Of a stretch of DNA of 64,000 nt, positions 32,886-40,847 are shown piece by piece. Position 1 is the stretch's first letter, and the number at the start of each line of letters is the position of its first letter. Made by a program: the position numbers and the translations under genes. Source of the DNA: Sandarakinorhabdus limnophila DSM 17366 (GTDB lineage Bacteria > Pseudomonadota > Alphaproteobacteria > Sphingomonadales > Sphingomonadaceae); contig NZ_ATVO01000007.1 in NCBI RefSeq assembly GCF_000420765.1, positions 1-64,000 on the forward strand, in the 5' to 3' direction. The notes beneath the pieces were generated by a model, which had not been told where the DNA came from, did no database searches, and worked only from the letters and a program-made list of their open reading frames with translations.

Positions 32886-34028
32886 ATGAACGATTGGCCT
32901 GATATCCGCGCCGCAGTGGCGAAACTCTGTACTGGCTTCCCCGGCGAATATTGGCGGGCGAAGGACAAGAGCAGCGCCTATCCCATTGAATTTGTGCAGG
33001 CGTTGACGCGCGAAGGCTGGCTTTCGGCGTTGATTCCGGAAGAGTTTGGCGGCTCTGGCCTGCCGCTGTCGGCGGCCTGCGCGATATTGGAAGAGATCCA
33101 CGCCAGCGGCGGCAATGGTGCGGCGGCGCATGCGCAGATGTATGTGATGGGCACATTGCTGCGCCATGGTTCGACGGCGCAAAAAGGCCAATATTTGCCG
33201 GCCGTTGCGCGGGGCGAGCTGCGCCTGCAGGCCTTTGGCGTGACCGAGCCAACGTCGGGCAGTGACACGCTGTCCTTGCGCACGACAGCAGTAAGGGACG
33301 GCGACAACTATCTGATTAATGGTCAGAAAATTTGGACCAGTCGCGCCGCGCAGAGCGATCTGATGGTGCTGCTCGCCCGCACGACGCCCAAGGATCAGGT
33401 GGCCAAGCGCACCGAGGGCCTGTCGGTGTTCCTGCTCGACATGCGGGATTGTCCCGGCCTTTCGATCCAACCGATTGAAACCATGATGAATCATGGCACG
33501 ACGGCGGTGTTCTTTGACAATGTGTGCATCCCCGCCGCCAATCGCATCGGGGAGGAAGGGCAGGGCTTTCGCTATATCCTGTCCGGCATGAACGCAGAGC
33601 GGATCCTGATCGCCGCCGAATGCATCGGCGATGCGCGGTTTTTCCTCGATCGCGCAACCAGTTACGCGAAGGAGCGCCAGGTGTTTGGGCGCCCCATCGG
33701 GCAGAACCAGGGCATCCAGTTCCCGCTCGCCCAGGCCCACGCCCGCGCTCATGCCGCAAAGCTGGTCGTCGCCGATGCCTGCCGACGTTACGAGTCCGGC
33801 GAAGTGGCCGGGGCGGAGGCCAATATGGCCAAGATGCTAGCCGCCGAAGCCAGCTGGCAGGCCGGCGAGGCGGCGATGCAGACTCTGGGCGGATTCGCCT
33901 TCGCCGCCGAGTATGACATTGAGCGCAAGTTCCGGGAAACACGGCTTTATCAGGTCGCGCCGGTCTCCACCAACCTGATCCTCGCCTATATCGCCGAGCA
34001 TGTGCTGGGCCTGCCCAAGAGTTACTGA
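32886..34028 (+). CDS. Acyl-CoA dehydrogenase, first gene of CoA operon
   Basis: 380 residues, full ACAD fold. FAD-binding signatures FGVTEPTSGSDT (117-128) and INGQKIWTS (144-152), and the C-terminal GGFAFAAEYDIERKFRE. The usual catalytic Glu near the C-terminus (YEGT) is Gln356 (LYQVAPVST). E238 in MNAERI sits at the alternative base position used by isovaleryl-CoA and long-chain enzymes, so activity is likely retained. Substrate may be a branched acyl-CoA. It starts the run of five further genes to 39731. Confidence 0.88.
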   Translation: MNDWPDIRAAVAKLCTGFPGEYWRAKDKSSAYPIEFVQALTREGWLSALIPEEFGGSGLPLSAACAILEEIHASGGNGAAAHAQMYVMGTLLRHGSTAQKGQYLPAVARGELRLQAFGVTEPTSGSDTLSLRTTAVRDGDNYLINGQKIWTSRAAQSDLMVLLARTTPKDQVAKRTEGLSVFLLDMRDCPGLSIQPIETMMNHGTTAVFFDNVCIPAANRIGEEGQGFRYILSGMNAERILIAAECIGDARFFLDRATSYAKERQVFGRPIGQNQGIQFPLAQAHARAHAAKLVVADACRRYESGEVAGAEANMAKMLAAEASWQAGEAAMQTLGGFAFAAEYDIERKFRETRLYQVAPVSTNLILAYIAEHVLGLPKSY

Positions 34029-34101
34029 GACTGCCAAAAACCGCAATCGACGCAGGCGCCGACAAGCGTAGGGTACGCCGGTTCCATAAGGGAGAAGATC
34101 A

Positions 34102-35355
34102 ATGGCCGAAGCCTATATCATCGATACCGTCCGCACCCCGCGTGGCATTGGCAAGGTGGGCAAGGGCAGCCTGGCTGACATGCACCCGCAGCACCTCGCC
34201 GCGGCCGTGCTGAAGGCCATTGCCGAACGTAACCATCTGAATACGGCTGAAGTTGACGATATCATCTGGTCCACCTCCACCCAGAAGGGCAAGCAGGGCG
34301 GCGATCTTGGCCGCATGGCCGCGCTTGATGCCGGCTATGATCTGAAGGCCAGCGGCATGACGCTGGATCGCTTCTGCGGCGGCGGCATCACTTCGGTGAA
34401 CCTGGCTTCCGCCCAGATCATGAGCGGCATGGAAGATCTGCTGATCGCCGGTGGCACCGAGATGATGAGCTATACCGCCACCATGGCCCAGGAAGAGCGT
34501 GCGGCCGGTCTGCCGCCGATGATGATGGGCAGCGGCAACGCCCGCCTGCAGGCGCACCACCCGCAAAGCCACCAGGGCGTGTGCGGTGATGCCATCGCCA
34601 GCATGGAAGGCATCAGCCGCGCCGATGTTGACGCGTTGGGCCTGGAAAGCCAGAAGCGCGCCGCGCAAGCCATTGCCGAAGGACGCTTTTCCAAGAGTGT
34701 GATCCCGGTTTACCGCGAAGACGGCACGCTGGCGCTGGATCATGAAGAGTTCCCGCGCCCGCAGACCACGATGGAAGGCCTGTCGGCGCTGGAGCCGAGC
34801 TTCACCAAGATCGCGGACATGCCGCTGGACGCGCAGGGCACGACCTTCCGCAAGCTGATCAACGCCAAATATCCCGATCTGAAGATCGAGCATATGCACC
34901 ATGCCGGCAACTCGTCGGGCGTGGTCGATGGCGCCGCCGCCGTTTTGCTGGCCAGCAAGGCCTATGCCGAAAAGAACGGCCTGAAGCCGCGCGCCCGTAT
35001 CGTGACCATGGCCAACATGGGCGATTGCCCGACACTGATGCTGAATGCGCCGGTGCCGGCCGCCCGCAAGGCGCTGGCCAAGGCCGGGCTTACCGTTGAT
35101 GATATCGACCTGTGGGAAATCAACGAAGCCTTTGCCGTGGTTGCGGAAAAGTTCATCCGTGATCTGAAGTTGGATCGCGACAAGGTGAACGTGAACGGCG
35201 GCGCCATCGCGCTGGGCCATCCGATCGGCGCCACCGGTTCGATGCTGATCGGCACGGTGCTTGATGAACTGGAACGCCGCGATCTGAAGCGCGGCCTGGT
35301 GACGATGTGCGCGGCTGGCGGCATGGCCCCGGCGATCATTATCGAGCGCATGTGA
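34102..35355 (+). CDS. Thiolase (acetyl-CoA acetyltransferase family)
   Basis: 417 residues. Nucleophile C92 in LDRFCGGG, GHPIGATG (372-379, with H373) and CAAGGMAPA (C403) complete the thiolase active site. NEAFAV is also present. It cleaves a 3-ketoacyl-CoA to acetyl-CoA plus a shortened acyl-CoA, or runs the condensation. GGAGAAGA precedes the ATG. 73 bases follow the ACAD gene, 22 precede the CoA transferase. The other thiolase at 38535 is distinct, so two different ketoacyl chains may be handled. Confidence 0.9.
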   Translation: MAEAYIIDTVRTPRGIGKVGKGSLADMHPQHLAAAVLKAIAERNHLNTAEVDDIIWSTSTQKGKQGGDLGRMAALDAGYDLKASGMTLDRFCGGGITSVNLASAQIMSGMEDLLIAGGTEMMSYTATMAQEERAAGLPPMMMGSGNARLQAHHPQSHQGVCGDAIASMEGISRADVDALGLESQKRAAQAIAEGRFSKSVIPVYREDGTLALDHEEFPRPQTTMEGLSALEPSFTKIADMPLDAQGTTFRKLINAKYPDLKIEHMHHAGNSSGVVDGAAAVLLASKAYAEKNGLKPRARIVTMANMGDCPTLMLNAPVPAARKALAKAGLTVDDIDLWEINEAFAVVAEKFIRDLKLDRDKVNVNGGAIALGHPIGATGSMLIGTVLDELERRDLKRGLVTMCAAGGMAPAIIIERM

Positions 35356-35377
35356 TTGCAGAGCGGGGGAGGGGCTG

Positions 35378-36586
35378 ATGTACCAGCTCCTCTCCGGCCT
35401 GCGCGTCGTTGAAGCGGCGGCCTTTGTCGCCGGGCCGACCGGCGGGCTTTATCTGACCCAGATGGGCGCCGAGGTGATCCGCATCGATCAGATCGGCGGT
35501 GGCCCGGATTACAAGCGCTGGCCGCTGACCAAGGCTGGTGACAGCCTCTATTGGGAGGGGCTGAACAAGGCCAAGCGTTCCATCCAGATTGATCTGTCGC
35601 GCGCTGAAGGCCGCGAGTTGGCCCTCGCCCTGGCCACCGCGCCGGGCGACGAGGCCGGCCTGTTCCTAACCAATTTTCCGGTGGATGGCTTCTTGTCTCA
35701 CGCCAATCTCGCCGCGCGCCGGCCGGACATCATCACCGCACGTATCATGGGCTGGGCCGACGGCAAGCCGGCGCTGGATTACACGGTGAATGCCGCCGTG
35801 GGTGTGCCAGCAATGACCGGGCCGGTGGACGACACGCGCCCGGTGAATGCCGTGTTGCCGGCCTGGGATCTGCTGGGCGGCACCTGGGCGGCGTTTGCGA
35901 TGGTCAGCGCGTTGCATCGCCGCCGGCAGACGGGGGAGGGAGCCGAGATCCGCGTTCCGCTGTCGGATTTGGCGGCCACGTCGCTGTCTCACCTCGGTTT
36001 TGCTGCCGAAGCCCTGTTGCAGGGGGATCGCGGCCGGTTGGGCAATGATCTGTTCGGCGCGTTCGGGCGAGATTTTGCCACCGCAGATGGCCTGCGCATT
36101 TACCTTGTCGCCATCACGCCGAAACAATGGCGCGGCTTGGTGGCGGCGCTGGGCTTGGGTGAGGCCGTGGCGGCGGTGGAGGCCGCGACTGGCGCTGATT
36201 TCACGGCCGATGAAGGTGCCCGCTTCACCCATCGCGGCCTGCTGTTCCCGTTGTTCGAAGCGGCGATGGCGGCGCAGAAACTTGTCGAGCTTGGCCCACG
36301 CCTTGATGCGGCCGGCGTGACCTGGGGTCCCTATCAGACATTGGCTGAGGCCGTGCACGGCGATGCGCGGCTGTTCACCGCCAACCCGATTTTCCAGACC
36401 ATCACGCACAAATCCGGCCTCACCTATCCCGCTGCCGGTCCGGCGGCGACGCTGGCTGGCGAACCGCGCGGCCCGGTGCGCCCGGCGCCGCAATTGGGGG
36501 CCGATACCGATCACGTGCTTGGCGAGGTGCTGGGGCTGTCCGGCAGCGCCATCGGCGCGTTGCATGACAAGGGGCTGGTGGCATGA
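35378..36586 (+). CDS. Family III CoA transferase resembling mesaconyl-CoA C1-C4 CoA transferase/isomerase (Mct)
   Basis: 402 residues, CaiB/BaiF fold. The catalytic Asp is D164 (VLPAWDLLGG). It shares with Chloroflexus Mct (2-methylfumaryl-CoA isomerase) the unusual opening GLRVVEAAAFVAGPTGG, the IGGGPDYKRWP segment (39-49), LNKAKRSIQIDL, LFGAFGRDF, VTWGPYQT and VRPAPQLGADTD; this comparison is from memory. Mct moves CoA within mesaconate. The overlapping next gene is an HTD2-type hydratase, like Meh, which acts next. Ribosome site GGGGAGGGG. A general CoA transferase for another dicarboxylate is the main alternative. Confidence 0.75.
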   Translation: MYQLLSGLRVVEAAAFVAGPTGGLYLTQMGAEVIRIDQIGGGPDYKRWPLTKAGDSLYWEGLNKAKRSIQIDLSRAEGRELALALATAPGDEAGLFLTNFPVDGFLSHANLAARRPDIITARIMGWADGKPALDYTVNAAVGVPAMTGPVDDTRPVNAVLPAWDLLGGTWAAFAMVSALHRRRQTGEGAEIRVPLSDLAATSLSHLGFAAEALLQGDRGRLGNDLFGAFGRDFATADGLRIYLVAITPKQWRGLVAALGLGEAVAAVEAATGADFTADEGARFTHRGLLFPLFEAAMAAQKLVELGPRLDAAGVTWGPYQTLAEAVHGDARLFTANPIFQTITHKSGLTYPAAGPAATLAGEPRGPVRPAPQLGADTDHVLGEVLGLSGSAIGALHDKGLVA

Positions 36587-37383
36587 CGCCCGAAGACATC
36601 GCCCATTGGCAAAGCTGGTGTGGCAAGCCGGAATGGCGCGAGGAGGTGCTGCACGGCCCGGATGTGGTGCGGCTGGCCGAGGCGTTGAGTTGGGACGTGG
36701 AGACGCTGGGCTGGCCGCCTTTGGGCCATCTTGCGCTGTTCCTGCCGCCGCCCGGCCAGCGCGGGGTGGACGGCCACCCGGTTCGCGGCGGTTTCTTCCC
36801 GCCGGTTTTCTTGCCGCGCCGCATGTTCGCCAGTGCGGACTATCAGTTTCATCGCCCGCTGATCGCCGGCATGCCCGCCATGCAGATGCGGGTGCTGGAA
36901 AGCCTTGCGCCCAAGCATGGCAAGACCGGCACGCTGCTGCTCGGCCAGGTGCGGATCGAGATCTGGCAGGAGGGCGAAAAGGCGCTGGAGGAAGTGCAGA
37001 CGATTGTGTGGCGCGATGATGGCCCGCCCGTGCCGCTGCCTATCCCCGTAAGTCCGCCGCCCACGTGTGATGTCGCCTTCACCCCCGGCCCGGTGCAGCT
37101 CTTTCTGTTTTCCGCCGCCACCGCCAACGCGCACCGCATCCATTATGATCTGGCCCATGCAAGCGGCGAGGAGGGCTATCCCGGCCTTGTTGTCCACGGC
37201 CCGCTGGTGGCAGCGCAACTGCTTGGCCTGTGGGAACAGCGACACGGGCCGGCGAAGACATTCGCCTTCCGGGCCCAGGCGCCGCTATTCGCCGGGCAGC
37301 CGATTGCGCTGGCAGCGAGTGATGATGGCTTGCAGGCGCTGCGCTGTGACGGCACGGTGGCAATGCAAGCGAACGCGGGGTGA
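36583..37383 (+). CDS. HTD2-type / FAS1-like hydratase resembling mesaconyl-C4-CoA hydratase (Meh)
   Basis: 266 residues. The C-terminal hot-dog half shows ANAHRIHYDLAHASGEEG and YPGLVVHGPLVAAQLLGL, the His and VVHGPL motifs of HTD2-type hydroxyacyl-thioester dehydratases, the group that includes Meh. The N-terminal half is a decayed second hot-dog domain (PEDIAHWQSWCGKPEWREE). It would hydrate an unsaturated dicarboxylyl-CoA, (S)-citramalyl-CoA being the Meh product. ATGA overlap with the CoA transferase gene. No citramalyl-CoA lyase is encoded nearby. Confidence 0.75.
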   Translation: MTPEDIAHWQSWCGKPEWREEVLHGPDVVRLAEALSWDVETLGWPPLGHLALFLPPPGQRGVDGHPVRGGFFPPVFLPRRMFASADYQFHRPLIAGMPAMQMRVLESLAPKHGKTGTLLLGQVRIEIWQEGEKALEEVQTIVWRDDGPPVPLPIPVSPPPTCDVAFTPGPVQLFLFSAATANAHRIHYDLAHASGEEGYPGLVVHGPLVAAQLLGLWEQRHGPAKTFAFRAQAPLFAGQPIALAASDDGLQALRCDGTVAMQANAG

Positions 37384-37389
37384 AGCGCG

Positions 37390-38538
37390 ATGGACACTGA
37401 AACCTTTGGTCTGCTGAAAGACCAGCTGGCCCGCTATGTCGAAGAACGGCTGATCCCGGCCGAAGACTCGGTGGAAGAAGCCGACGATATCCCGCCCGAT
37501 ATCGTAGCCGAATTCAAGGCGATGGGCCTGTTCGGCCTGTCGGTGCCGGAAGAGTTTGGCGGCCTTGGCCTGACCATGGCGGAGGAATCGCAGCTGGTAC
37601 GCATCCTCACCCGCGCCAGCGTCACCTTCCGCAGCCTGATCGGCACCACGGTCGGCATCGGCAGCCAGGGCATCATGATCGAAGGCACGGCGGAACAGAA
37701 GGCCACGTGGCTGCCGAAGTTCGCCACCGGTGAGGCCATTGCCAGCTTCGCGCTGACTGAGCCGGGCGCCGGTTCCGATGCGGCGTCCTTGCGCTGCTCG
37801 GCGGTGCGCGAAGGCGATCATTACCGCATCAACGGCACCAAGCGCTACATCACCAACGCCCCACGCGCGACGGTGTTCACCCTGATGGCGCGGACGGAAC
37901 CCGACGTGAAGGGCGCCGGCGGCATCAGCGCCTTCATCGTGCCCGCCGACAGCCCCGGCATCTCGCTGGGCAAGCCCGATCGCAAGATGGGGCAACGCGG
38001 GGCCAAGACCTGCGATGTGATTCTGGAAGACGTGATGGTGCCCGCCGCCAACATCATCGGCGGCGTGCCCGGTCAGGGTTTCCGCACCGCCATGAAGGTG
38101 CTCGATCGTGGCCGCATCCACATCGCTGCCGTTGCACTGGGCATGGCGGACCGGCTGATCGACATGAGCCTGACTTACGCCATGGAGCGCCAGCAATTCG
38201 GCAGCCGCATCGGCGATTTCCAGCTGGTGCAGGCCATGCTGGCCGATATGGAGGTGGATCGGTTGACCACCGCTGCCCTGCTTGAGCGCACCGCCGCGCG
38301 CTTTGATGCCGGCCAAGTCAGCGCCCGCGAATGTTCGGTGCTGAAACTCCACGCCAGCGAGGGCGTGGGCCGCATTGCCGATCGCGCCGTGCAGATCCAC
38401 GGCGGCGCCGGTTACATGGCGGAATACAAGGTGGAACGTTTCTATCGCGATGTACGGCTGCTCAGGATCTATGAAGGCACCAGCCAGATCCAGCAGACGA
38501 TCATCGCCAAGGCCATGATGCGGGAGAAGACCCAATGA
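37390..38538 (+). CDS. Acyl-CoA dehydrogenase, canonical catalytic Glu
   Basis: 382 residues. FAD-binding ASFALTEPGAGSDAASLRC, INGTKRYITNA, C-terminal GGAGYMAEYKVERFYRDVR and the standard catalytic E362 (RIYEGTSQIQ). Position E238-equivalent is Gly (DRGRI), so it uses the short/medium-chain type active site, unlike the other ACADs here. Starts 6 bases after the hydratase gene with GGGGTGAAG before the ATG, and its stop overlaps the thiolase start (ATGA). Confidence 0.9.
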   Translation: MDTETFGLLKDQLARYVEERLIPAEDSVEEADDIPPDIVAEFKAMGLFGLSVPEEFGGLGLTMAEESQLVRILTRASVTFRSLIGTTVGIGSQGIMIEGTAEQKATWLPKFATGEAIASFALTEPGAGSDAASLRCSAVREGDHYRINGTKRYITNAPRATVFTLMARTEPDVKGAGGISAFIVPADSPGISLGKPDRKMGQRGAKTCDVILEDVMVPAANIIGGVPGQGFRTAMKVLDRGRIHIAAVALGMADRLIDMSLTYAMERQQFGSRIGDFQLVQAMLADMEVDRLTTAALLERTAARFDAGQVSARECSVLKLHASEGVGRIADRAVQIHGGAGYMAEYKVERFYRDVRLLRIYEGTSQIQQTIIAKAMMREKTQ

Positions 38539-39731
38539 GGCGCGCAGCAATTGTTTCCCCCATTCGCACTGGGGTTGGCCGTTTTGGTGGGTCGCTGGCG
38601 GGCTTTCCGGCCGGCGAATTGGGCGCGATCATCCTGAAGGCGCTGGTGGAGCGCACGAAGATCGATCCGGAACGCGTGGACGACGTGGTGTTCGCGCACG
38701 GCTACCCCAACGGCGAGGCGCCGTGCGTGGCGCGCTGGTCGTGGCTGGCGGCGGGCTTTCCCGAATCCGTGCCAGGCGTCTCGCTCGACCGGCGGTGCGG
38801 ATCGGGCCTGCAGGCGGTGATCGATGCATCGATGCGGGTGGCAACGGGCGCGGCTGATATCGTTGTCGCCGGCGGCGTCGAAAGCATGAGCCAGGTTGAA
38901 TATTACAGCACCGATCACCGCAATGGCGCCCGCATGGGCAGTACCACTTTCCACGACCGCCTGGTGCGGGGCCGGGTGATGAGCCAGCCAATTAGCCGTT
39001 ACGGCGTGATTTCAGGCATGATTGAAACCGCCAACAATCTGGCCAAGGATTATGGCATCAGCCGCGAAGAATGCGATGCCTATGCCGCGCAAAGCCACCA
39101 GCGCGCCGCCAAGGCCTGGGCAGACGGCAAATTCGTCGATGAACTGGTGCCGGTGGAAATCCCGCAGAAGAAGGGCCCGCCCATCATCTTTGCGGCGGAC
39201 GAGGGCATCCGCGCCGACGCGACGCCGGAAAGCCTGGTGCTGTTGAAGTCCATCGAGAAAGACGGCGTGGTGACCGCCGGCAACGCCAGCCAGCAGAACG
39301 ACGGGGCGTCTGCTTGCCTCGTGGTGGCCGAAGAGCTCCTGGAACCGCTGGGCCTTGAACCTATGGCCTGGCTGACCGGCTGGGCCGCGGCCGGCTGCGA
39401 CCCGTCACGCATGGGCATCGGCCCAGTGCCGGCGGTGGAGCGGTTGTTCGCGCGGACCGGCATGAAATGGGATGATATTGATCTGGTCGAATTGAACGAA
39501 GCCTTTGCACCGCAAGTGCTGGCGGTGTTGAAAGGCTGGGGCTGGAACGACCCCGACAAGCTCAATGTCAACGGCTCCGGCATTAGCCTTGGCCACCCGA
39601 TCGGGGCAACTGGTGGGCGCATATTGGCGACGATGTTGAACGAAATGCACCGCCGTGATGCACGGTTCGGATTGGAGACCATGTGCATCGGCGGTGGCCA
39701 GGGATTGGCGGCCATCTTTGAGAAAGCATAA
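38535..39731 (+). CDS. Thiolase (acetyl-CoA acetyltransferase family)
   Basis: 398 residues. C88 in LDRRCGSGLQ, H354 in GHPIGATG, C384 in MCIGGGQG and NEAFAP make a complete active site. Last gene of the 32886-39731 operon. A decayed copy of its last ~45 codons is found at 40473-40605, beyond the PEP-CTERM gene, so the 3' end has been duplicated. Confidence 0.92.
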   Translation: MRRAAIVSPIRTGVGRFGGSLAGFPAGELGAIILKALVERTKIDPERVDDVVFAHGYPNGEAPCVARWSWLAAGFPESVPGVSLDRRCGSGLQAVIDASMRVATGAADIVVAGGVESMSQVEYYSTDHRNGARMGSTTFHDRLVRGRVMSQPISRYGVISGMIETANNLAKDYGISREECDAYAAQSHQRAAKAWADGKFVDELVPVEIPQKKGPPIIFAADEGIRADATPESLVLLKSIEKDGVVTAGNASQQNDGASACLVVAEELLEPLGLEPMAWLTGWAAAGCDPSRMGIGPVPAVERLFARTGMKWDDIDLVELNEAFAPQVLAVLKGWGWNDPDKLNVNGSGISLGHPIGATGGRILATMLNEMHRRDARFGLETMCIGGGQGLAAIFEKA

Positions 39732-39820
39732 GAGGAATCGCGCCAAGGCCATTGTCTTGTTTGTGTTTTCTTAACGTTAATACATTATGTCATCGCCCGG
39801 GGTCGACGCGGAGCAAGCAC

Positions 39821-40471
39821 ATGATTGTGCGTTCAATCGCATTTGGATTGCTGGTCATTGCTGCGGTTCCAGCGCAGGCCGTCGTGGCCATTCCAGGGCT
39901 GTTCAACAGTGGCCGGCTAGCCAATAATTCGGCTGTCACAACCGGCACAGTGCAAGAACAGAACTGGTTCTTGAATGGCATCAGCCGGCCTTGGAATAGC
40001 GGCTCCATCAATGGCGCGTGGCTGGCCAACAACAGCGTTTCGCGTTGGATGACGCCAACCAGCAACGGCAACCAATCGCTGGACCCCATTTCAAACGGCT
40101 TCTACACCTATTCGATCGCCTTCGATCTCGGCAAATTCGTGCCCGGTACGGCGAGCTTCAACGGCCGTTTCGCGTCCGATAATACGGTGACCTCGATCCT
40201 GCTCAATGGCACCCAGATCACCCAGGCCGGACTGGGGACATTCAACCAGTGGACCAGTTTTTCGGCCGGCACCGGCTTTATTGGCGGTCTCAATACGCTC
40301 AGTTTTCGGCTTCTCAACCTCGCCTAGGCCAATGGCAACCCCTCAGGCTTGCGCGTTGAAATCCTGAGCAGTGCTTATGAGCCGGTGCCGGAACCGGCCA
40401 GTTGGACGATGATGATCGCCGGCTTTGGCATGGTGGGCACCATTTTGCGCCGCCGCACCGCCATGGCCTGA
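39821..40471 (+). pseudogene. PEP-CTERM protein gene with in-frame amber stop
   Basis: A frame of 217 codons with a signal peptide (MIVRSIAFGLLVIAAVPAQA) and, at 190-212, the sorting signal VPEPASWTMMIAGFG plus basic tail, interrupted by TAG at codon 169 (40325-40327). Before it reads LSFRLLNLA and after it ANGNPSGLRVEI, with no shift of frame. The simplest origin is CAG (Gln) to TAG. The shortened 168-residue product would be secreted without its anchor unless the stop is read through. The domain before it is a beta-rich extracellular type rich in Asn and Gly. ATG 39821 has GGAG before it. Confidence 0.85.
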
Positions 40472-40472
40472 C

Positions 40473-40605
40473 CAGCCCTATAACTGGCGGGCGCACATTG
40501 GCTTCGATGTGCCACGAAATGCAGCGGTGAAAGGCCCATTTTGGATTGCAGACCATGTATATCGGTGGTGGCCAAGGACTGTCCGCCATCTTTGAAAGTG
40601 TCTGA
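40473..40605 (+). pseudogene. Decayed thiolase 3'-end fragment
   Basis: From 40483 the frame reads T-G-G-R-T-L-A-S-M-C-H-E-M-Q-R-stop-K-A-H-F-G-L-Q-T-M-Y and then IGGGQGLSAIFESV-stop, matching the last 41 residues of the thiolase at 38535-39731 (TGGRILATMLNEMHRR..., MCIGGGQGLAAIFEKA). It has one internal stop and about one lost base at the left edge. It carries no start and cannot make an enzyme. Confidence 0.9.
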
Positions 40606-40792
40606 TCACCTCTGTGTCAAGTTGTTAACTTCTTTCCGCTTTGTTGGACCTTCATAGTTTGGTAACAGAGACTTGAGTGTGATTCGGGGGAGTCAGTCGC
40701 GTACAGGGGCGTTCAGTCACGATCGCGGCAAACTTCTCCAGATCGGGGCAATCGCCCTTCAGCAACGGCTAACCCCGGTCGGGGGCTAGGAG

Positions 40793-40830
40793 CGGTGCCA
40801 GTCCTTGTGGGCTGGCACCGTTTTCTTTTT
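40793..40830 (+). terminator. Rho-independent terminator with no gene directly before it
   Basis: 12-bp stem (CGGTGCCAGTCC / GGGCTGGCACCG, one mismatch), short loop, then a T-rich run (TTTTCTTTTT, 40821-40830), ending 18 bases before the CoA transferase ATG. The 185 bases upstream hold no reading frame of note. They may encode a small RNA or a leader that controls the 40848 gene; a candidate start region is the AT-richer stretch at about 40620-40680. Confidence 0.65.
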
Positions 40831-40847
40831 CCGGTTACCTCCAGATC

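Noticed and set aside
39752-39820. Longer start for the broken PEP-CTERM gene
   Set aside because: It adds a non-signal leader; ATG 39821 begins the signal peptide and has a ribosome site.
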